NCBI RefSeq assembly: GCF_017741815.1
Contig: NZ_JAGHMF010000007.1
Coordinates: forward strand, 372,001-436,000
Length of the DNA stretch: 64,000 bases
Source of the DNA: Rhizobium sp. 16-488-2b
Lineage (GTDB): Bacteria > Pseudomonadota > Alphaproteobacteria > Rhizobiales > Rhizobiaceae
Direction of reading: 5' to 3'
Both the position numbers and the translations under genes were made by a program. The notes beneath the pieces are model-generated. The model was not told the origin of the DNA. It was given only the letters and a program-made list of their open reading frames with translations, and did no database searches. The number at the start of each line of letters is the position of its first letter. Within the stretch, counting starts at the first letter, position 1. Shown here piece after piece: positions 52,878 through 62,071 of this stretch.

Positions 52878-53996
52878 ATGCGCGTCGGTTGTCCGAAGGA
52901 AATCAAGAATCACGAATATCGCGTCGGCCTGACGCCTGCAGCCGTTCGCGAATATATCGCGCATGGCCACGAGGTCTGGATCGAGACGAAAGCGGGCTCC
53001 GGCATTGGTGCCGATGACGCGGCCTATGCCGCCGCGGGCGCGAAGATCGCGTCATCCGCCAAGGAGATCTTCGAAAAGTGCGACATGATCGTCAAGGTCA
53101 AGGAGCCGCAGCCGTCCGAATGGGCGCAACTGCGCGACGGCCAGATCCTCTACACCTATTTGCACTTGGCGCCGGATCCCGAGCAGACCAAGGGCCTGCT
53201 GTCTTCGGGCGTGACCGGCGTGGCCTACGAGACGGTGACCGATGACCGTGGCGGCCTGCCGCTCTTGGCGCCGATGTCCGAGGTTGCCGGTCGTCTCTCG
53301 ATCCAGGCAGGTGCGACGGCGCTTCAGAAGGCCAATGGCGGCCTCGGCATTCTTCTGGGCGGTGTCCCCGGCGTCCTGCCGGCCAAGGTCACCATCATCG
53401 GCGGCGGCGTGGTTGGCCTGCATGCGGCGCGCATGGCCGCCGGCCTCGGCGCCGATGTCACCATTCTCGACAAGTCGCTGCCGCGCCTGCGCCAGCTCGA
53501 CGATCTCTTCTCCGGACGCATCCACACGCGCTATTCAAGCATCCAGGCTCTGGAAGACGAAGTCTTCTCCGCCGATCTCGTCATCGGCGCGGTGCTGATC
53601 CCCGGCGCTGCCGCGCCCAAGCTCGTCACCCGCGAAATGCTCTCGGGCATGAAGAAGGGCGCGGTCATCGTCGACGTCGCCATCGATCAGGGCGGCTGCT
53701 TCGAGACATCGCACGCGACGACCCATTCGGACCCGACCTACGAGGTCGACGGCGTCGTGCACTACTGCGTTGCCAACATGCCGGGCGCGGTTCCGGTCAC
53801 CTCCGCACATGCGCTGAACAACGCCACGCTGGTCCATGGCCTGGCGGTCGCCGATCGCGGCCTGCGCGCCATCGCGGAAGACAGACATCTCAGAAACGGT
53901 CTCAACGTTCACAAGGGACGGGTCACCAATAAAGCCGTTGCCGAGGCACTGGGCTACGAGCCTTACGCTGCGGAAGCCGTGCTCAACGTAGCGTAA
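52878..53996 (+). CDS. ald: Alanine dehydrogenase
   Basis: A 372-residue NAD-dependent enzyme that interconverts alanine with pyruvate and ammonia. It starts [20 protein letters not shown] with GAGGAGGAG just upstream. The catalytic Lys is in [11 protein letters not shown] (near 75) and His in YTYLHLAPD (near 96). The NAD loop is [25 protein letters not shown] (near 175-198) and [24 protein letters not shown] follows. In rhizobia AldA contributes to alanine metabolism and, in bacteroids, to alanine export. It is divergent from an Lrp-type gene. Confidence 0.96.
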   Translation: MRVGCPKEIKNHEYRVGLTPAAVREYIAHGHEVWIETKAGSGIGADDAAYAAAGAKIASSAKEIFEKCDMIVKVKEPQPSEWAQLRDGQILYTYLHLAPDPEQTKGLLSSGVTGVAYETVTDDRGGLPLLAPMSEVAGRLSIQAGATALQKANGGLGILLGGVPGVLPAKVTIIGGGVVGLHAARMAAGLGADVTILDKSLPRLRQLDDLFSGRIHTRYSSIQALEDEVFSADLVIGAVLIPGAAAPKLVTREMLSGMKKGAVIVDVAIDQGGCFETSHATTHSDPTYEVDGVVHYCVANMPGAVPVTSAHALNNATLVHGLAVADRGLRAIAEDRHLRNGLNVHKGRVTNKAVAEALGYEPYAAEAVLNVA

Positions 53997-54019
53997 AGTC
54001 CATCGCGCTACGTCAACTG

Positions 54020-54052
54020 AAGCCGGTTGCTCTCTCCGCAACCGGCTTTTTT
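54020..54052 (+). terminator. Rho-independent terminator after ald
   Basis: AAGCCGGTTGC pairs perfectly with GCAACCGGCTT over TCTCTCC and is followed by TTTT. It ends 8 bp before the convergent DUF1203 stop. Confidence 0.92.
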
Positions 54053-54059
54053 CCGTGAG

Positions 54060-54530
54060 CTAACCGTCGATCCGGCATTGATAGCAGTTGTTGCGGGCCG
54101 AGCGCACATGCACATAGGCGACCTCGGGCTTGCGCAGGAGCTCTGCCGCATAGGCAGGGATATCGGCAACCTCGGTCACCGCGCCGGTGCCGTAGACGAT
54201 GCGGTTGTTGCTGCCATAGCCGCGCAGGATGAAGTTGGGGCTGGTCGTCAGGACAGGCGGCAGCACTTCCTCGGCGGCATAGCGTTCGCAGCGCTTCTGA
54301 TGCAGGAACACCGGTCCCGTCTCCGCATAGGGCTGCATCTCCGGGAAGGGGCGGTAGGCGAAGACGTAGAGCGCGTCGCCTGCATCTATGTTGTTCAGGC
54401 AATGGCGGCAAGGGTGTCCCGGGCCATCGGAAATCATTGTCTCCGGCAAGTGACCATAGGCATCGTGCCCGCCGTTCCAGATCGTCTCGGCGTCAGCAGT
54501 GGGCATCGCGGTGAAATGTAGAGCGGTCAT
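54060..54530 (-). CDS. DUF1203 domain-containing protein
   Basis: A 156-residue soluble protein with the DUF1203 arrangement: HPCRHCLNNIDAGDALYVFAYRPFP near 40-65 (HPCRHC), then GPVFLHQKRCERYAAEEVLP and VHVRSARNNCYQCRIDG at the end. Five conserved-type Cys in CRHC and CYQC positions suggest metal binding or redox function, but the family has no established role. GGAGAC precedes the ATG at 54530. Confidence 0.92.
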   Translation of the reverse strand: MTALHFTAMPTADAETIWNGGHDAYGHLPETMISDGPGHPCRHCLNNIDAGDALYVFAYRPFPEMQPYAETGPVFLHQKRCERYAAEEVLPPVLTTSPNFILRGYGSNNRIVYGTGAVTEVADIPAYAAELLRKPEVAYVHVRSARNNCYQCRIDG

Positions 54531-54639
54531 GGCAAGTCTCCTTTTCGAGCTTGCCTTGAATGCGCTTCAACCTGAGTGGAAACCACCCGATCCTTGCGCC
54601 TCTATACCGTCGTCAGAAGAAACAGCCGAAACGCGCCGG

Positions 54640-55200
54640 CTAGCTTCTCTTCGCCAGCTCAAGCAACTCCTTGTCGCTGAGCGGCCGCACGATCGCGGTG
54701 CCCGTCGAAACCGGAGAAAAGCCGAACATCTGGTAGAGCTGCAATGCGCGGGGATGGTCGAGATTGTTGGTTGTGGTCGTCACGCGCAGAGGGTTCTGCG
54801 TCCAGATCGCATAGAGCGCCTGCAGCAGGAACCATTTGCCGATCCCCAGACCCAGCGCGTGCTCCATCAGCCCGAAATGGCTGAGCTCGATCGTATCCTC
54901 GTCAACGGTCAGATACTCATAGAACCCGGCGGGCGCACCATTCACGTAGAGCACGCAGATCGTGTTGCGCTTGTCGTAGAGCGTGGCGGCCAGTTCCTCG
55001 TCGCTCATCCTCAGGCGATCCACCCACTGCCACCGCGCGCCGACCTGGCGGTAGAGATAGCGGTAGAACGGCAGCGGAATTTCCGGCGCGCGCATGATGG
55101 CGGTCTGGATATTGACCGGCACCGGCAGGCTCGTCTTCGGCGCCGCCGTCATTTCGAGGCGGGTCACATGGGCCTTCAGCGAAGAGGGAGCTTTTGCCAT
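54640..55200 (-). CDS. GNAT family N-acetyltransferase
   Basis: A 186-residue protein, starting MAKAPSSLKAHVTRLEMTAA. GNAT features: APEIPLPFYRYLYRQVGARWQW (beta1-alpha1), APAGFYEYLTVDEDTIELSHFGLMEHALGLGIGKWFLL (acetyl-CoA loop LGLGIGKWFLL, near 118-128) and NPLRVTTTTNNLDHPRALQLYQMFGFSP. It is the last gene of cysK-alaX-sseA-GNAT and starts 2 bp after the sseA stop. Substrate unknown. Confidence 0.87.
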   Translation of the reverse strand: MAKAPSSLKAHVTRLEMTAAPKTSLPVPVNIQTAIMRAPEIPLPFYRYLYRQVGARWQWVDRLRMSDEELAATLYDKRNTICVLYVNGAPAGFYEYLTVDEDTIELSHFGLMEHALGLGIGKWFLLQALYAIWTQNPLRVTTTTNNLDHPRALQLYQMFGFSPVSTGTAIVRPLSDKELLELAKRS

Positions 55201-55202
55201 GG

Positions 55203-56072
55203 TCAAGCTTTGATCGCTTCTGCGGGGCCGGTAACGATGGGCGTGTCCTCACGGCTGCCCCACTCGCTCCAAGAGCCATCATAAAGCGCGTTGTCGTCAT
55301 GCCCCACGCTTTCCAGCGCCAGCATGATCACGGCGGCGGTCACGCCCGAGCCGCAGCTCGTCACGACAGGCTTGGAGAGATCGATGCCGGCATCTGATAT
55401 CATCGTCTTCAGCGTGGCCACATCCTTGAAGCGGCCATTGGCCGAGAGCGAAGTTGCCGGCAGGCTGCGGGCGCCGGGCATGTGACCCGAGCGCATGCCG
55501 GCGCGCGGCTCGGCTTCCTCGCCGGTAAAGCGGCCAGCGCCGCGAGCGTCGGCGATCTGCGCCGAACCGTCATCGACGATCTCGCGCATGGTCTCGAAGG
55601 GGATAACCTTGTCGGCACGGAACTTCGGCTTGAACTCGGTTGTCTCAGGAGCCGCTGTCCCGGTCTCAAGCGTGCGTCCCTCGGCCTTCCAGCCATCAAG
55701 GCCGCCATCCAGAACGTAGACGTCCTTGGCGCCCATGGTCCGCAGCATCCACCAGACGCGCGGCGCCGAGAAGAAGCCCATGCCGTCATAGACGACGATT
55801 GTGTCCGTCTCTGAAATGCCGAGCTTGCCGACTTCGGCAGCGAAGAATTCGGGCGAGGGGAGCGAATGCGGCAGGCCGGTCGAGTGGTCGGCAATCACGT
55901 CCTGATCGAAGAACACGGCGCCGGGAAGGTGGCCCGCCACATACTCGTCCTTGGCCGCGCGCTTGTGGGCCGGCAGATACCAGGAGGCGTCCACCACCTT
56001 GAAACCTGAAGTCCCCAGCTGCTTTTCGACCCAATCGGCCGAAACGACGAAGCGGCTCGTGGTCTCGCTCAT
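55203..56072 (-). CDS. sseA: 3-mercaptopyruvate sulfurtransferase
   Basis: A 289-residue protein with two rhodanese domains (about 8-140, degenerate, and 160-280, catalytic). The active-site loop is VTSCGSGVTAAV (Cys near 240; CGSGVTA is the mercaptopyruvate-type loop), and RSGHMPGARSLPATSL precedes it. It transfers sulfur from 3-mercaptopyruvate to thiol or cyanide acceptors. The start at 56072 gives MSETTSRFVVSADWVEKQ; an upstream ATG at 56090 adds six residues. It is in an operon with cysK and alaX. Confidence 0.94.
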   Translation of the reverse strand: MSETTSRFVVSADWVEKQLGTSGFKVVDASWYLPAHKRAAKDEYVAGHLPGAVFFDQDVIADHSTGLPHSLPSPEFFAAEVGKLGISETDTIVVYDGMGFFSAPRVWWMLRTMGAKDVYVLDGGLDGWKAEGRTLETGTAAPETTEFKPKFRADKVIPFETMREIVDDGSAQIADARGAGRFTGEEAEPRAGMRSGHMPGARSLPATSLSANGRFKDVATLKTMISDAGIDLSKPVVTSCGSGVTAAVIMLALESVGHDDNALYDGSWSEWGSREDTPIVTGPAEAIKA

Positions 56073-56093
56073 GCTGTTCTCTCCAATCAATGC

Positions 56094-56831
56094 TTATGCG
56101 TCGTCGCCAGGAGCGCCGAAACGGATACGGAAGCGGCGGTTCTCCTTGCCCTTCTTCTCGATCTTGGCGATGTGAATCTGTCCGACTTCTCGTGTTGTCG
56201 CAACATGTGTGCCGCCGCAGGGCTGGCTGTCAATCGCCGAGTTCTCGCCGATGCAGACGAGGCTGACGCGGCCGAGCCCCATCGGCGGGCGCACGTTCTT
56301 GGATTTGACGATCCCTGGATTGGCCGCCAGTTCCTCATCGGTGATCCACTGCAGGTAAACCGGATGGTCCTGGTCGACCAGTGCCATCAGCTTGGCCGTC
56401 ACCTCGTCCTTGTCGATCGTGTCGGTCATGTCGAAATCGACACGGCTTTCCTCTTCGCCGACGGCCGCTCCTGTTATCGGGTAGGAGCAGACGACGGAAA
56501 GCAGGTGGCAGGCGGTGTGCATGCGCATCAGCTTGTGGCGGCGCTCCCAATCGACATGCAGCACCACTTTCTCGCCAACCTCAGGGCTTGCCTGCCCTTC
56601 GAGCGGAACATGGATGATGATGTCCTTGGCGGCGCCATGCTTGGTCTGCGCAAGCGTGATCTTGCTGCCGTCGGCGCGCTCGATGACACCGGTATCGCCC
56701 GGCTGGCCGCCCGAGGTTGCGTAAAGGCAGGTCTGATCGAGCTCGATGCCCCCGTCTTCGTAAATGGCGGTGACGACGGCCTCGCAGGTCGAGAGATAGA
56801 AGTCGTCACGATAGAGGGCATTAACGGGCAT
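56094..56831 (-). CDS. Alanyl-tRNA editing protein AlaX-like
   Basis: A 245-residue trans-editing hydrolase that removes Ser (or Gly) from mischarged tRNA(Ala). An N-terminal domain resembling that of AlaRS (LYRDDFYLSTCEAVVTAIYE, TSGGQPGDTGVIER) precedes the editing site: metal motif H-x3-H in RMHTACHLLSVV (near 108-118) and C-G-G-T-H in SQPCGGTHVATTREVG (near 212). This is the larger AlaX-M/L type. It follows cysK by 6 bp, which is a logical pairing because serine is the precursor of cysteine and the main miscognate of AlaRS. Confidence 0.93.
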   Translation of the reverse strand: MPVNALYRDDFYLSTCEAVVTAIYEDGGIELDQTCLYATSGGQPGDTGVIERADGSKITLAQTKHGAAKDIIIHVPLEGQASPEVGEKVVLHVDWERRHKLMRMHTACHLLSVVCSYPITGAAVGEEESRVDFDMTDTIDKDEVTAKLMALVDQDHPVYLQWITDEELAANPGIVKSKNVRPPMGLGRVSLVCIGENSAIDSQPCGGTHVATTREVGQIHIAKIEKKGKENRRFRIRFGAPGDDA

Positions 56832-56837
56832 TGGGCC

Positions 56838-57878
56838 TCACGCTGCGGGTTCGTATGGAATCTTGATATCGACGGGCGAGGTCAGCCATGCCGGCAGCGG
56901 CAGCGACTTCGATGTCAGGAAATCGGGGTTGAAGAGCTTCGACTGGTAGCGGTTGCCGTAGTCGCAGAGAATGGTCACCACCGTGTGGCCCGGGCCGAGG
57001 TCCTTGGCCAGACGCACCGCGCCCGCGATGTTGATCGCCGACGAGCCGCCGAGGCAAAGCCCCTCATGCTCGACGAGGTCGAAGACATAGGGCAGGGCTT
57101 CCGCATCCGAGATGTTGTAGGCGAAGTCAGGCGTGAAGCCTTCGAGATTGGCGGTGATGCGGCCCTGGCCGATGCCCTCGGTGATCGAGGAACCCGCGGA
57201 CTTCAGCTCGCCGTTCTTGTAGAATTCGTAGAGGGCTGCGCCATCCGGGTCGGCGATGCCGATCTTGATGTCCTTGTTGAAGCTCTTGAGGCCCATCGCC
57301 GTGCCGGCAAGCGTGCCGCCCGATCCGACCGAGCAAATGAAGCCGTCGACCTTGCCCGAAGTATCCGCCCAGATTTCCTTCGCCGTCGTCTCGATATGCG
57401 CCTGCCGGTTGGCGACGTTGTCGAACTGGTTGGCCCAGATCGCGCCATTCGGCTCGGTCTTGGCCAGTTGCTCGGCGAGGCGTCCGGAAACCTTCACGTA
57501 GTTGTTGGGGTTCTTGTAGGGCACCGCAGGCACTTCGACGAGTTCGGCGCCAAGCAGCTTCAGCGCGTCCTTCTTTTCCTGGCTCTGCGTCTCGGGAATG
57601 ACGATCACCGTGCGATAGCCGAGTGCCTTGGCGACCAGCGTCAGGCCGATGCCGGTGTTGCCGGCGGTCCCTTCGACGATCACGCCGCCCGGCCGCAGCA
57701 GGCCTTTCTTTTCGGCGTCGCGAATGATGTAGAGCGCCGCGCGATCCTTCACCGACTGTCCGGGGTTGAGGAATTCCGCCTTGCCGAGAATGGTGCAACC
57801 GGTTGCCTCCGACGCTCCCTTGAGCTTGATCAGGGGAGTGTTGCCAATGGCTTCTAGGACGGAAGGATGAACGGTCAT
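56838..57878 (-). CDS. cysK: Cysteine synthase A
   Basis: A 346-residue PLP enzyme that makes cysteine from O-acetylserine and sulfide. PLP Lys is K44 in NPGQSVKDRAA; the TAGNTG substrate loop (near 77) and the phosphate loop GSGGTLAGT (near 180) are present. At 346 residues it is longer than E. coli CysK (323) by a C-terminal extension. It starts MTVHPSVLEAIGNTPLIK with GAGGCAG upstream and is the first gene of the operon cysK-alaX-sseA-GNAT. Confidence 0.94.
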   Translation of the reverse strand: MTVHPSVLEAIGNTPLIKLKGASEATGCTILGKAEFLNPGQSVKDRAALYIIRDAEKKGLLRPGGVIVEGTAGNTGIGLTLVAKALGYRTVIVIPETQSQEKKDALKLLGAELVEVPAVPYKNPNNYVKVSGRLAEQLAKTEPNGAIWANQFDNVANRQAHIETTAKEIWADTSGKVDGFICSVGSGGTLAGTAMGLKSFNKDIKIGIADPDGAALYEFYKNGELKSAGSSITEGIGQGRITANLEGFTPDFAYNISDAEALPYVFDLVEHEGLCLGGSSAINIAGAVRLAKDLGPGHTVVTILCDYGNRYQSKLFNPDFLTSKSLPLPAWLTSPVDIKIPYEPAA

Positions 57879-58108
57879 GGAATCTGCCTCTTTGAAACAC
57901 TTAGTTTAGGAACGGTCTTTTCCCTTCACAAGGCTGGGTTGGCAAGAAATCCTATTCCTCGCCCTCAACCAACACGGTAAAATTAGACTTCCCGTCCCAG
58001 ATTGGTTCGCGACGTGCTGATCCGGGTCGCTATGTGATCCGGAGATTGACATTCATCGTATGGACGATGACAAAGCAATCACTGAAAGCGGAAACGACCG
58101 AAACCAAC

Positions 58109-58753
58109 ATGGTTCACGAGCATATCGACACGGTCGATGCATTGATGGCGTATTATGTTGCGGGTTCCCTTCCGGAGCCGGCGCGCGTTCTTGTCGAATC
58201 GCATCTGCAAATGAAGCCGGATCGTCGGCCTTTGGTACGCGACCTGGAATTTCTGGCAGGCCAGGCTCTGGAGCAGACATCCGAAGCAAATCTTGATGAT
58301 CGCGATGCCAAATTGGCGCGGATATTCGCATCCGCCGCGCCGGTCGAACCCAAGCCATTGATCGCGACTGACAAACCAAGCGTCTTCCCGCGCGCGCTGC
58401 GCCGCCTCGTCGGCTTCGATGTCGATACGGTGCCGTGGAAGACCAAGCTCCCCGGCTTCAAGGAATATTCGGTTGATATCGACGGCTGCGAAGTCAGCGT
58501 CATGTGGATCAAGCCCGGCCGCGCCATGCCGGCGCATACACACAAGGGCATGGAGCTCACGCTCATCCTCGACGGCGCCTTCAACGACAATCGCGGCCGC
58601 TTCGGCCCCGGCGACATCTCCGTTGCCGACGAGACGATCGATCACCGTCCGGTGGCCGAAAAAGATCGTCCCTGCATTGCATTTTCCGTTCTCGACGCCC
58701 CCATCAAACTGACCGGGTCCTTCCGCCAGCTGATTGGCGACCTGATCGGCTGA
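58109..58753 (+). CDS. ChrR-like cupin protein (orphan, degenerate anti-sigma domain)
   Basis: A 214-residue ChrR-family protein. ChrR of Rhodobacter is a zinc anti-sigma factor with an N-terminal anti-sigma domain (HLxxCPxC) and a C-terminal cupin. Here the N-terminal half keeps ALMAYYVAGSLPEPARVLVESHL, but the Cys pair is replaced (HLQMKPDRR), so the sigma-binding zinc site is incomplete. The cupin metal ligands are kept in PAHTHKGMELTLILDGAFND and ETIDHRPVAEKD (His, His, Glu, His). No ECF sigma gene is adjacent; cysK is divergent. The start at 58109 gives the family length; ATG 58067 and GTG 58034 are in-frame alternatives. Confidence 0.85.
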   Translation: MVHEHIDTVDALMAYYVAGSLPEPARVLVESHLQMKPDRRPLVRDLEFLAGQALEQTSEANLDDRDAKLARIFASAAPVEPKPLIATDKPSVFPRALRRLVGFDVDTVPWKTKLPGFKEYSVDIDGCEVSVMWIKPGRAMPAHTHKGMELTLILDGAFNDNRGRFGPGDISVADETIDHRPVAEKDRPCIAFSVLDAPIKLTGSFRQLIGDLIG

Positions 58754-58853
58754 AAGCAGCCACAATAGCGTGATAGAGCCATTATCCCGGGAGGTTGAGA
58801 GGAACTTCCGGGCCCGTTTCGACGTTTTTCGATACAACCGGAGGAATCGCGCC

Positions 58854-59687
58854 ATGAACGATTTTGTAGCCCGCCCCGAACATGGAATTGCCTGGATCTC
58901 AGGCGCAAGCTCCGGCATCGGCCGGGCACTGGCGCTGAAATTGGCAAGCGAAGGCTACAAGGTCGCCGTGACCGCCCGCGACCACGAAAAGCTTGCCGAA
59001 CTGCAATCGGAAGCCAACGGTCTTGCGGGCAGCATCATCGTTCTCGATGGCGACGTCACCAATCCCGAAGATATGGAGCATGTGCTCGCATCGATCGAAT
59101 ACGAGCACGGCGCGCTGGCGCTCGCTGTCTTCAATGCCGGCGTCTATCTGCCTGTTCATGCCGAGGAACTGCGCCGCGAGGATTTCGAGCAGAGCTTCGC
59201 CGTCAATCTGCAGGGCGTGGTCAATTGCCTCGTGCCTGCGGTGCGTCACATGAAGCACAAGGGGCAGGGGCAGATCGCCATCGTCTCCTCGGTCACAGGC
59301 TACGGTGGCCTGCCCACGGGTGCTGCCTACGGCGCCACCAAGGCTGCCTTGATCAACATGGCCGAGAGCCTGAAATTCGATCTCGACAAGATGGGCATCC
59401 GCATCCAGCTCATCAATCCTGGTTTCGTCGACACGCCGGCCACCCGCAAGAACGAATTCCCGATGCCGTCGCTGGTGCCGGTCGACGAGGCCGCCGCCGA
59501 AATCTATGCCGGCCTGAAGTCGAAGAATTTCGAGATCACCTTCCCGAAGCGCTTCACCTATACGCTGAAGGCTCTCAACCTGTTGCCCTACAGTCTGTAC
59601 TTCTGGCTGGTAAACCGCGCCACCGGCTGGCAGGAGCGCCCAGGCGCCGATGGTCGCCGACCGGTGACGCCAAGCCCGGCGGAATAG
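58854..59687 (+). CDS. Short-chain dehydrogenase/reductase
   Basis: A 277-residue SDR: GIAWISGASSGIGRALALKLA (NADP loop, near 11-31), FNAGVYLPVHAEELRRED (near 88), the Ser in VSSVTGYGGLPTG (near 142) and the Tyr-Lys pair in AAYGATKAALINMAESL (near 155-159). The C-terminus (YTLKALNLLPYSLYFWLVNRATG) is hydrophobic and might associate with the membrane, as in SDRs acting on lipids. GGAGGAA precedes ATG 58854. It lies 100 bp after the ChrR-like gene. Confidence 0.92.
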   Translation: MNDFVARPEHGIAWISGASSGIGRALALKLASEGYKVAVTARDHEKLAELQSEANGLAGSIIVLDGDVTNPEDMEHVLASIEYEHGALALAVFNAGVYLPVHAEELRREDFEQSFAVNLQGVVNCLVPAVRHMKHKGQGQIAIVSSVTGYGGLPTGAAYGATKAALINMAESLKFDLDKMGIRIQLINPGFVDTPATRKNEFPMPSLVPVDEAAAEIYAGLKSKNFEITFPKRFTYTLKALNLLPYSLYFWLVNRATGWQERPGADGRRPVTPSPAE

Positions 59688-59804
59688 CGCAAACGCTCAC
59701 GCGTCATCAGGCCCACAACCAATCAGGATGTTGATGAGGGGATAGACGAGGCGGATGGCGACCGGGACAGGAGGTCGACTGTCTGGTCCCGCCACCCGCT
59801 CTCG

Positions 59805-61064
59805 TCAGCTCCGCGAAAAGACGACCTGGCGGACGTCTATGTTTCGGGCGCGGAAACCTGCTTCACAATAAAATAAATAGAACTCCCAGAGCCGCTTGAA
59901 GCGCTCGTCGAATCCCAGTGGGCGAACTCGTTCCCAAACGGACCAAAAACGCTCTCGCCATTCGGCCAGAGTACGTGCGTAGTCTAACCCAAAACCGAAG
60001 TCCCGCACCAGTGACAAATTCACTTTTCGCCCAAGTTCCGCCAAATGCTCGCGGGTCGGTAGCATGCCGCCGGGAAAAACGTACTTCTGGATGAAGTCTG
60101 GATTGCTCCTGTACTGCTCGAAGGACTCCGGCCGAATCGTTATGATCTGCAGACCCGCTTTGCCGCCGGGCTTCAGGCACTGCTCGAGCTTGGAGAAATA
60201 GGCCGGCCAGTATTTCTCGCCGACAGCCTCGAACATCTCGATCGAAACGATCTTGTCGTAGACGCCGGTTTCGTCGCGATAGTCCTGAAAGCGGAAGTCG
60301 ACCTTGTCGCTGAGCCCTGCCTTGCGGATGCGCTCCTCGGCGAAGGCCAGCTGCTCGCGGCTGATCGTGAGACCCGTGACCCGACAATTCAGTTCGCTGG
60401 CGGCGAACTCGGCAAACCCGCCCCATCCGCAGCCGATCTCGAGCACATGATCACCCGGCTTGATGCCGGTTGCCTCGGCCAGAGCCCGATACTTGGCGTT
60501 CTGCGCCGACTGCAGATCATTGGCGCCGGTGGAATAAAGCGCCGACGAATAGGTCATCGTCGGATCGAGCCACTGCTTGTAGAAGTCGTTGCCGAGATCG
60601 TAATGCGCCGAGATGTTCCGCTTCGAGCCCTTTCGGGTATTGGCATTCATCCAGTGGCGGATACGCTCGACGAGCCGCGGCAGGCCGCGCTTGCCGTTGG
60701 CATAATCCTGGATCGCCTCGTCGTTGACGATGAACAGCTCCAGGAAGGCCGCGATATCGGGGCTGTCCCAATCGCCATCCATGTAGCTCTCGGCCACGCC
60801 GATCGTGCCGTTGGAAAGCGCCCGGTAGCAGATGTTCCAGTTCTTCAGGTGAATCTCGGCGTGCTGGCCAGGCGTACTGCCAGTCACCCGCACCACGCGG
60901 CCATCGGGAAAGGCGATCGTCAGCGAGCCATGCTGCATGCGAAGCAATGCCCTCAGCGCCAGCTTGGCGCGCAACGGCAGTCCCTTCGAAACCTGTCCGA
61001 TATTCTGCTGCGTCAGCTGGATCGCGTTGCGTTGAGAATCGGTCAAGTCACTAGCATCACTCAT
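59805..61064 (-). CDS. cfa: Cyclopropane-fatty-acyl-phospholipid synthase family methyltransferase
   Basis: A 419-residue SAM-dependent methyltransferase acting on unsaturated acyl chains of phospholipids. The SAM loop is HVLEIGCGWGGFAEFAA (near 207-222), preceded by ISAHYDLGNDFYKQWLDPTMTYSSA and followed by EMFEAVGEKYWP, IITIRPESF and the C-terminal YFEFCEAGF-type segment (FYLFYCEAGFRARNID). In some bacteria relatives of this type are methyltransferases for furan or 10-methyl fatty acids rather than cyclopropanes. GGAGGAG precedes ATG 61064. It is 164 bp downstream of the DUF1365 gene. Confidence 0.93.
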   Translation of the reverse strand: MSDASDLTDSQRNAIQLTQQNIGQVSKGLPLRAKLALRALLRMQHGSLTIAFPDGRVVRVTGSTPGQHAEIHLKNWNICYRALSNGTIGVAESYMDGDWDSPDIAAFLELFIVNDEAIQDYANGKRGLPRLVERIRHWMNANTRKGSKRNISAHYDLGNDFYKQWLDPTMTYSSALYSTGANDLQSAQNAKYRALAEATGIKPGDHVLEIGCGWGGFAEFAASELNCRVTGLTISREQLAFAEERIRKAGLSDKVDFRFQDYRDETGVYDKIVSIEMFEAVGEKYWPAYFSKLEQCLKPGGKAGLQIITIRPESFEQYRSNPDFIQKYVFPGGMLPTREHLAELGRKVNLSLVRDFGFGLDYARTLAEWRERFWSVWERVRPLGFDERFKRLWEFYLFYCEAGFRARNIDVRQVVFSRS

Positions 61065-61228
61065 GGTTTTCTCCTCCGGCAAGATTTGGCCGGTTCAGGA
61101 CGACGATGCGCTGAAAATCTCCGCCCCCCGGCGATTGCTTTGAACGCTATCGTAAAAATTGGAAAAGCCAAACAATTTTCCAATCCTGTGTTGCGCACAA
61201 TCGACGCATATATCGAAGCACGCTTATG

Positions 61229-62071
61229 TTATTCCGCTGCCTCCGCCGTCTCGCGCGGCGCGACCACGCTGACAGGGGCGGGTGGCGCGGGCTTTGGGAT
61301 GTATTTCGCACCCTTCAGCCACAATTTCAGTGCCTCCCAATGAATGCCGCCGACGATCTTGATCGGCAGAAACGGAACGGCGGCCGTCAGCCAGGCCAGG
61401 TTCCTCGTCGTGAGGCTCACCTGTCGTCCCGAGAAGGTCGCCGCAAGCAGCGGGCCATCGGAATCGGTTTCGAGAATGCGCCAGCGGATCTCCTTGCCCG
61501 GCGGCAGCATGCGGAAATTGTAGCGCATGCCCATCCCGACGAAGGGCGAGACGTGAAAGATCTTGTCGCAGCTCTGCCGAATGCCGGTCTCGCTGATCTC
61601 ACCTGAGCCGATAGGGCAGACGTATGTGTGCCGTTCGCCGAACGTGTTGCGCACCTCGTAGATCATCGCGATCAGCTGATCACGCGCGTCATAGGCATGG
61701 TAGACAGAGAGCGGATTGAAGACGTAGCCGAGGATGCGGGGGTAGCAGACCAGCACGATGCGCTGGGCACGCAAGCCCGCCTGCGCCAGCAGTTCGTTGG
61801 CATGCGCCCTGGCGCCCATCCGGCCGCCATGGTCGCTCTCGTGGAACGACACCGCGTTGCGCTTGTTCACGGAAAACAGCGCGGACAGCCGATCCGCCTC
61901 AGCCAGCCGGTCGAGATCGATCGCCATCGAGAATACGCGGTAGCGAAAGCGGTGGCCGAAGGGCTTCATGCGCTGGTGCATGACGTCGCCGACATAGAGT
62001 GCTGCCGCGGCCTCGGGCGGCGGCCCGTTGCCGCGCATGCTCACGCCTCGTCCTTCGCGTTCCTGCGTCAT
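61229..62071 (-). CDS. DUF1365 domain-containing protein
   Basis: A 280-residue protein with the DUF1365 core: ALYVGDVMHQRMKPFGHRFRYRVFSM, YPRILGYVFNPLSVYHAYDA and IYEVRNTFGERHTYVCP, and KIFHVSPFVGMGMRYNFRM. The family occurs with FAD-dependent oxidoreductases, cyclopropane synthase and photolyase genes in proteobacteria; its activity is not established. It overlaps the FAD gene by 4 bp and has a Pro-rich tail. Confidence 0.93.
   Translation of the reverse strand: MTQEREGRGVSMRGNGPPPEAAAALYVGDVMHQRMKPFGHRFRYRVFSMAIDLDRLAEADRLSALFSVNKRNAVSFHESDHGGRMGARAHANELLAQAGLRAQRIVLVCYPRILGYVFNPLSVYHAYDARDQLIAMIYEVRNTFGERHTYVCPIGSGEISETGIRQSCDKIFHVSPFVGMGMRYNFRMLPPGKEIRWRILETDSDGPLLAATFSGRQVSLTTRNLAWLTAAVPFLPIKIVGGIHWEALKLWLKGAKYIPKPAPPAPVSVVAPRETAEAAE

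Noticed and set aside
56172..57857. A 561-codon plus-strand open frame
   Set aside because: Antisense to alaX and cysK.
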